From the NCBI GenBank assembly GCA_010092775.1, contig JAADYZ010000005.1, positions 1-7,115 of the forward strand: a DNA stretch of 7,115 bases. Direction: 5' to 3'. Under the pieces are notes generated by a model. The model was not told where the DNA came from. It searched no databases and worked only from the letters and a program-made list of their open reading frames with translations. This document shows positions 5,199 through 7,115 of this stretch, piece by piece. The translations under genes and the position numbers were made by a program. The stretch is from Chloroflexota bacterium (lineage in GTDB: Bacteria > Chloroflexota > Anaerolineae > Aggregatilineales > UBA3940). The number at the start of each line of letters is the position of its first letter. The first letter of the stretch is position 1.

Positions 5199-6002
5199 AT
5201 GCCGAATGATAAGCAACGCGATGTCTGGAGTGCCGAGGATGTAGTAGAGTCGTGGGTATGGTCGGAGCCGATCAGCGACTACGGAACAGCGCCAATCATG
5301 GCATTCTTGAGGCTGTCCGCAGGTGAGCGAGTACTCGACATAGCCTGTGGAGGAGGCAAGACGACGGTTGTGGCCGCGCAGGCGGTAGGGCCTTCGGGAC
5401 ACGTGACCGGCGTTGACATCTCGGATGGGATGGTTGCCTTAGCGAAAACGCGAATCGCGGAAGCTGGTCTCCACAATGTCGAGCTTACCCAAGGTGACGC
5501 GCAGGTTGACGATTTCCCCTCTGCTCCATTCGATGCCGTGCTAAGCCAATTCGGCATCATGTTCTTTGACGATCCCATCGCGGCACTAACTAACATTCGG
5601 CGTCAACTAAAGCCTGGCGCTCGCGCCGCGTTCATCACCTGGCAACCGATACAGCGAATGAAATGGCATCCCGTGCATATTATTGCTAAGTATCTTGCTC
5701 CACCAAATGAAGTCGGCACCGATACGAAGGAGCAAAAAGGTTCGTGGAGCGACGCGGCTTTTGCGAAAAGGGTTCTTTCGTCAGTTGGGTTCAGCGACAT
5801 CCAAGTGGAAGAGTACAACGTCAATGCGTACGTCCCTGCCGAGACCGATATCCCGGCATCAACTCTCGTATGCGCAGTTGAAGCCAAACACCGCGACGCG
5901 GTATTGAGAGAATGGCACAAAACGCGCGCGCGACTAACCAACCGCAGCGTGATGCAGCTCGATCTCATGATGAACTTAATCACAGCCCATGTCCCTCAGT
6001 AG
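5199..6002 (+). CDS. Class I SAM-dependent methyltransferase, UbiE/Methyltransf_11-like
   Basis: A 267-residue Rossmann-fold methyltransferase. Motif I is VLDIACGGGKTT (45-56), the acidic residue after strand 2 is in GVDIS (71-75), and GDA (99-101) would contact the adenine. FDAVLSQFGIMFFDDP (111-126) is motif II, and LKPGARAAFITW (137-148) is the strand-5 hallmark. The C-terminal part (SVGFSDIQVEEY, 195-206) matches the usual end of UbiE-like small-molecule methyltransferases. The substrate is not recognisable. A ribosome-binding site AGGAAAG lies about 8 nt before ATG 5199, and the gap to the regulator is 18 bp, so the two probably share a transcript. This hints at a link to metal stress, but the pairing could be incidental. 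Confidence 0.88.
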   Translation: MPNDKQRDVWSAEDVVESWVWSEPISDYGTAPIMAFLRLSAGERVLDIACGGGKTTVVAAQAVGPSGHVTGVDISDGMVALAKTRIAEAGLHNVELTQGDAQVDDFPSAPFDAVLSQFGIMFFDDPIAALTNIRRQLKPGARAAFITWQPIQRMKWHPVHIIAKYLAPPNEVGTDTKEQKGSWSDAAFAKRVLSSVGFSDIQVEEYNVNAYVPAETDIPASTLVCAVEAKHRDAVLREWHKTRARLTNRSVMQLDLMMNLITAHVPQ

Positions 6003-6150
6003 AGTTGCGTGTGTGAAGCAGTCATCGAAAATAACACCGGGATGGCCAGTGTGTGAATCAAAAGACATCTTCGACCTCCGCAAATGTCCGTATTAGAGCG
6101 TCCACTTTGGGTTGAACTGATCCCGGAATGGGCTGGAAAGTCGCTTTAGA

Positions 6151-6345
6151 ATGTCTCAGGACGCATCAGTCCATGAGGTCACCCGGTCGTCCGAAACCTC
6201 ACACGGAATCAAGTATATAATCGAAGGTGAACTGCAAACACCGGATGGACGGTCGCCACAGGTGCGCTCTGTATGGATTGTTGATGCAGGCAAAGACGCG
6301 CCCCGTCTGGTAACAGCCTATCCGTTGGAAGGAGAAAACACATGA
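6151..6345 (+). pseudogene. DUF6883-like protein, C-terminal half only
   Basis: The 64 codons give a product whose second half, GIKYIIEGELQTPDG then VRSVWIVDAGKDAPRLVTAY, resembles the C-terminal half of DUF6883, a roughly 100-residue domain of unknown function. The N-terminal half, usually with a conserved HPxGxHKAxxF-type segment, is missing. An in-frame TGA at 6118-6120 blocks extension, and no such segment was found in any frame of 6003-6150. ATG 6151 has only a weak ribosome-binding site (GGAAAG about 12 nt away). The gene overlaps the DUF4926 gene by 4 bp (ATGA), the usual arrangement of an intact pair. It is most likely a 5'-truncated remnant that may still be translated. The family match is from memory of the domain pattern. 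Confidence 0.55.
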
Positions 6346-6569
6346 TAAAACAACACGATCAGGTTGTTGTCACAGTCGACTTACCCGAACATAATCTTAA
6401 GACAGGCGATGTGGGGGTTGTTGTCCACATTTATGCTGATGGGGAAGCCTATGAACTTGAGATTTTCGCGCTAGATGGTCGCACGCTGGATGTCGTGACC
6501 GTTGAAGCGTCACAGGTCCGCCCTGTCAAGCGCGATGATGTCCTGCATGTGCGTGAACGGTCAGTATGA
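6342..6569 (+). CDS. DUF4926 domain-containing small protein
   Basis: A 75-residue acidic protein matching DUF4926 along its length: VVVTVDLPEHNLKTGDVGVV (8-27), AYELEIF (36-42) and VVTVEASQVRPV (51-62). The pattern suggests a small SH3-like beta-barrel; the function is unknown. A strong AAGGAG lies 7 nt upstream, inside the preceding gene, and the two overlap by ATGA, so they are translationally coupled. In other genomes DUF4926 is often next to DUF6883, which suggests the two work together, perhaps as a small accessory or toxin-antitoxin-like pair; that is inference. Here the partner appears truncated. The codons after residue 62 (KRDDVLHVRERSV) are an unconserved tail. Confidence 0.8.
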   Translation: MIKQHDQVVVTVDLPEHNLKTGDVGVVVHIYADGEAYELEIFALDGRTLDVVTVEASQVRPVKRDDVLHVRERSV

Positions 6570-6627
6570 CCGCGATGTCTGCTGCAAATGAATAGGATCG
6601 GTTATGCTGCCTGACTTTTCCCCGGTA

Positions 6628-6673
6628 GAGCGAACACCCGCCATGGCAGCTGGATTGACCGACCATCGGTGGC
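6628..6673 (+). pseudogene. Relic of a transposase C-terminus, cut by the IS6 element
   Basis: In one frame this reads ERTPAMAAGLTDHRW. The phrase TPAMAAGxTDxxW, about 15-30 residues before the end, is typical of the C-terminus of some IS1-like DDE transposases, normally after an N-x-x-x-x-H-xx-L segment that is missing here. The match ends exactly where the IS6-type terminal repeat begins (6674). Only about 15 residues remain, so the family assignment is tentative. Confidence 0.45.
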
Positions 6674-6688
6674 GGGTTCTGTTGCAAA
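6674..6688. repeat. Terminal inverted repeat of the IS6-family element
   Basis: GGGTTCTGTTGCAAA resembles the highly conserved ends of IS6/IS26/IS240-type elements (GG[C/T][A/T]CTGTTGCAAA-like). It sits about 35 bp outside the transposase stop, the expected distance. The matching repeat would be beyond the right edge of the window. Confidence 0.75.
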
Positions 6689-6722
6689 AACTGAGCGATA
6701 AAAGCGACGAGGCAGCCTCCCC

Positions 6723-7115
6723 TCAGAAGCTGGATTCCGGTTGATGCAGCGATGCCAAACAGCCCTCAATGAACGGCTTCTGTGCCAGACGATCCCCTTG
6801 GTCAAGGCCCCGAACCTGTCCCTTCCGGATCAGGTGCATGATTTCATAAGCTTGTAAGGTTCGCCAGGCAGTGGGGTAGAAATGAAAGCCCAGGCCCGGC
6901 TTCACGCTGCGCTTGATGAAGCGATGATCCTGTTCGACGATGTTGGTCAGATATTTGACCGGTCGGCAGAGGCCGTTTTCAAGCAGCACCTCGGCCTGCT
7001 TCAAGTCCTGGATGGCGCCAGGATAAGCCGCATTCTGATCAACGTTGATCACGCGAGGCGTTGAGACCGCTACCCAACATCTTCTTGAAAAATCGCTTGG
7101 CCGCTCGCTGACTAC
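6723..7115 (-). pseudogene. IS6-family transposase, C-terminal part with apparent frameshift
   Basis: From 7052 to 6723 the frame gives INVDQNAAYP, then YLTNIVEQDHRFIKRSVKPG, TAWRTLQAYEIMHLIRKGQV and a short tail. The aspartate in NVD and the glutamate in VEQDHR are the second and third members of the DDE triad, 34 residues apart as in the IS6 family. Upstream of about 7065 the expected family segment AAKRFFKKMLGS is in another frame (7101-7069) that stops at 7039-7041. The VSTPRVINVD frame has no family similarity before about 7068. A frameshift of one base (or two) near 7062-7072 therefore separates the halves, so this copy is probably inactive unless it is a sequencing error or programmed shift. 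The first half of the gene is outside the window. Confidence 0.72.

Larger units (their letters stand above)
6674..7115 (-). mobile_element. IS6-family insertion sequence, one end and the 3' part (continues beyond the window)
   Basis: The element starts with the end sequence GGGTTCTGTTGCAAA at 6674-6688, a characteristic IS6-family terminus. About 35 bp further in is the stop of a leftward IS6-type transposase. IS6 elements are about 0.8 kb, so roughly the terminal half is in view and the other end lies past 7115. The 8 bp outside, TCGGTGGC (6666-6673), would be the target duplication; the other copy is not in the window. Confidence 0.8.

Noticed and set aside
4947..5402. Open frame of 151 codons on the minus strand across the regulator/methyltransferase junction
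   Set aside because: It is antisense to two genes with clear domain motifs, and its product has no recognisable features.
6084..6149. A 21-codon frame (MSVLERPLWVELIPEWAGKSL) before the DUF6883 remnant
   Set aside because: It has no ribosome-binding site and no recognisable family, and it does not resemble the missing DUF6883 N-terminus. The gap 6003-6150 otherwise holds only a weak mismatched hairpin without a T-run.

Overview
This window looks like a bacterial zinc-limitation island with a mobile-element junction at its right end. It holds a Fur-family regulator (probably Zur), two COG0523/G3E metallochaperone GTPases, a cysteine-free paralogue of ribosomal protein bL28, two flavoproteins and a methyltransferase. 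The source is a bacterium of roughly balanced GC. The small DUF6883/DUF4926 pair and the general gene content would fit Chloroflexota or a similar lineage, but the sequence does not settle the taxonomy.

Layout. From about 4470 down to 1 everything is transcribed leftwards (minus strand). First comes a His-rich CobW-type GTPase (3407-4468). A 230-bp regulatory gap follows, and then a tight series: rpmB-like L28 (2937-3176), a ZigA-type GTPase (1584-2798), an FAD/NAD(P)-binding protein (422-1579, 4 bp after zigA) and a thioredoxin-reductase-like flavoprotein (405 to beyond position 1, cut by the window edge). From 4758 rightwards (plus strand) lie the Fur/Zur-type regulator (4758-5180) and, 18 bp later, a class I SAM-dependent methyltransferase (5199-6002).

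Regulation. AT-rich dyads lie in front of both leftward units, at 4558-4574 in the divergent regulator/cobW gap and at 3286-3308 upstream of rpmB. The 9-mer ATAATGATA occurs at 4558-4566 and 3270-3278, 90-94 bp from the respective start codons. The simplest model is autoregulated Zur repressing both units when zinc is plentiful. When zinc is scarce the cell would make a zinc-free L28, two zinc-trafficking GTPases and two redox enzymes whose role in this setting is open.

Oddities. Between the rpmB operator and rpmB lies a short fossil of a second zigA-like gene start (3203-3240). It keeps a ribosome-binding site and about 12 recognisable codons, but the start is ATC and there is a 2-nt insertion. 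This suggests the L28 cassette took over a cobW promoter.

The right end (6003-7115) is accessory DNA: a truncated DUF6883 gene overlapping an intact DUF4926 gene, then a tiny relic of a transposase C-terminus, cut off by the end of an IS6-family element. The transposase of that element (minus strand, running out of the window) appears frameshifted.
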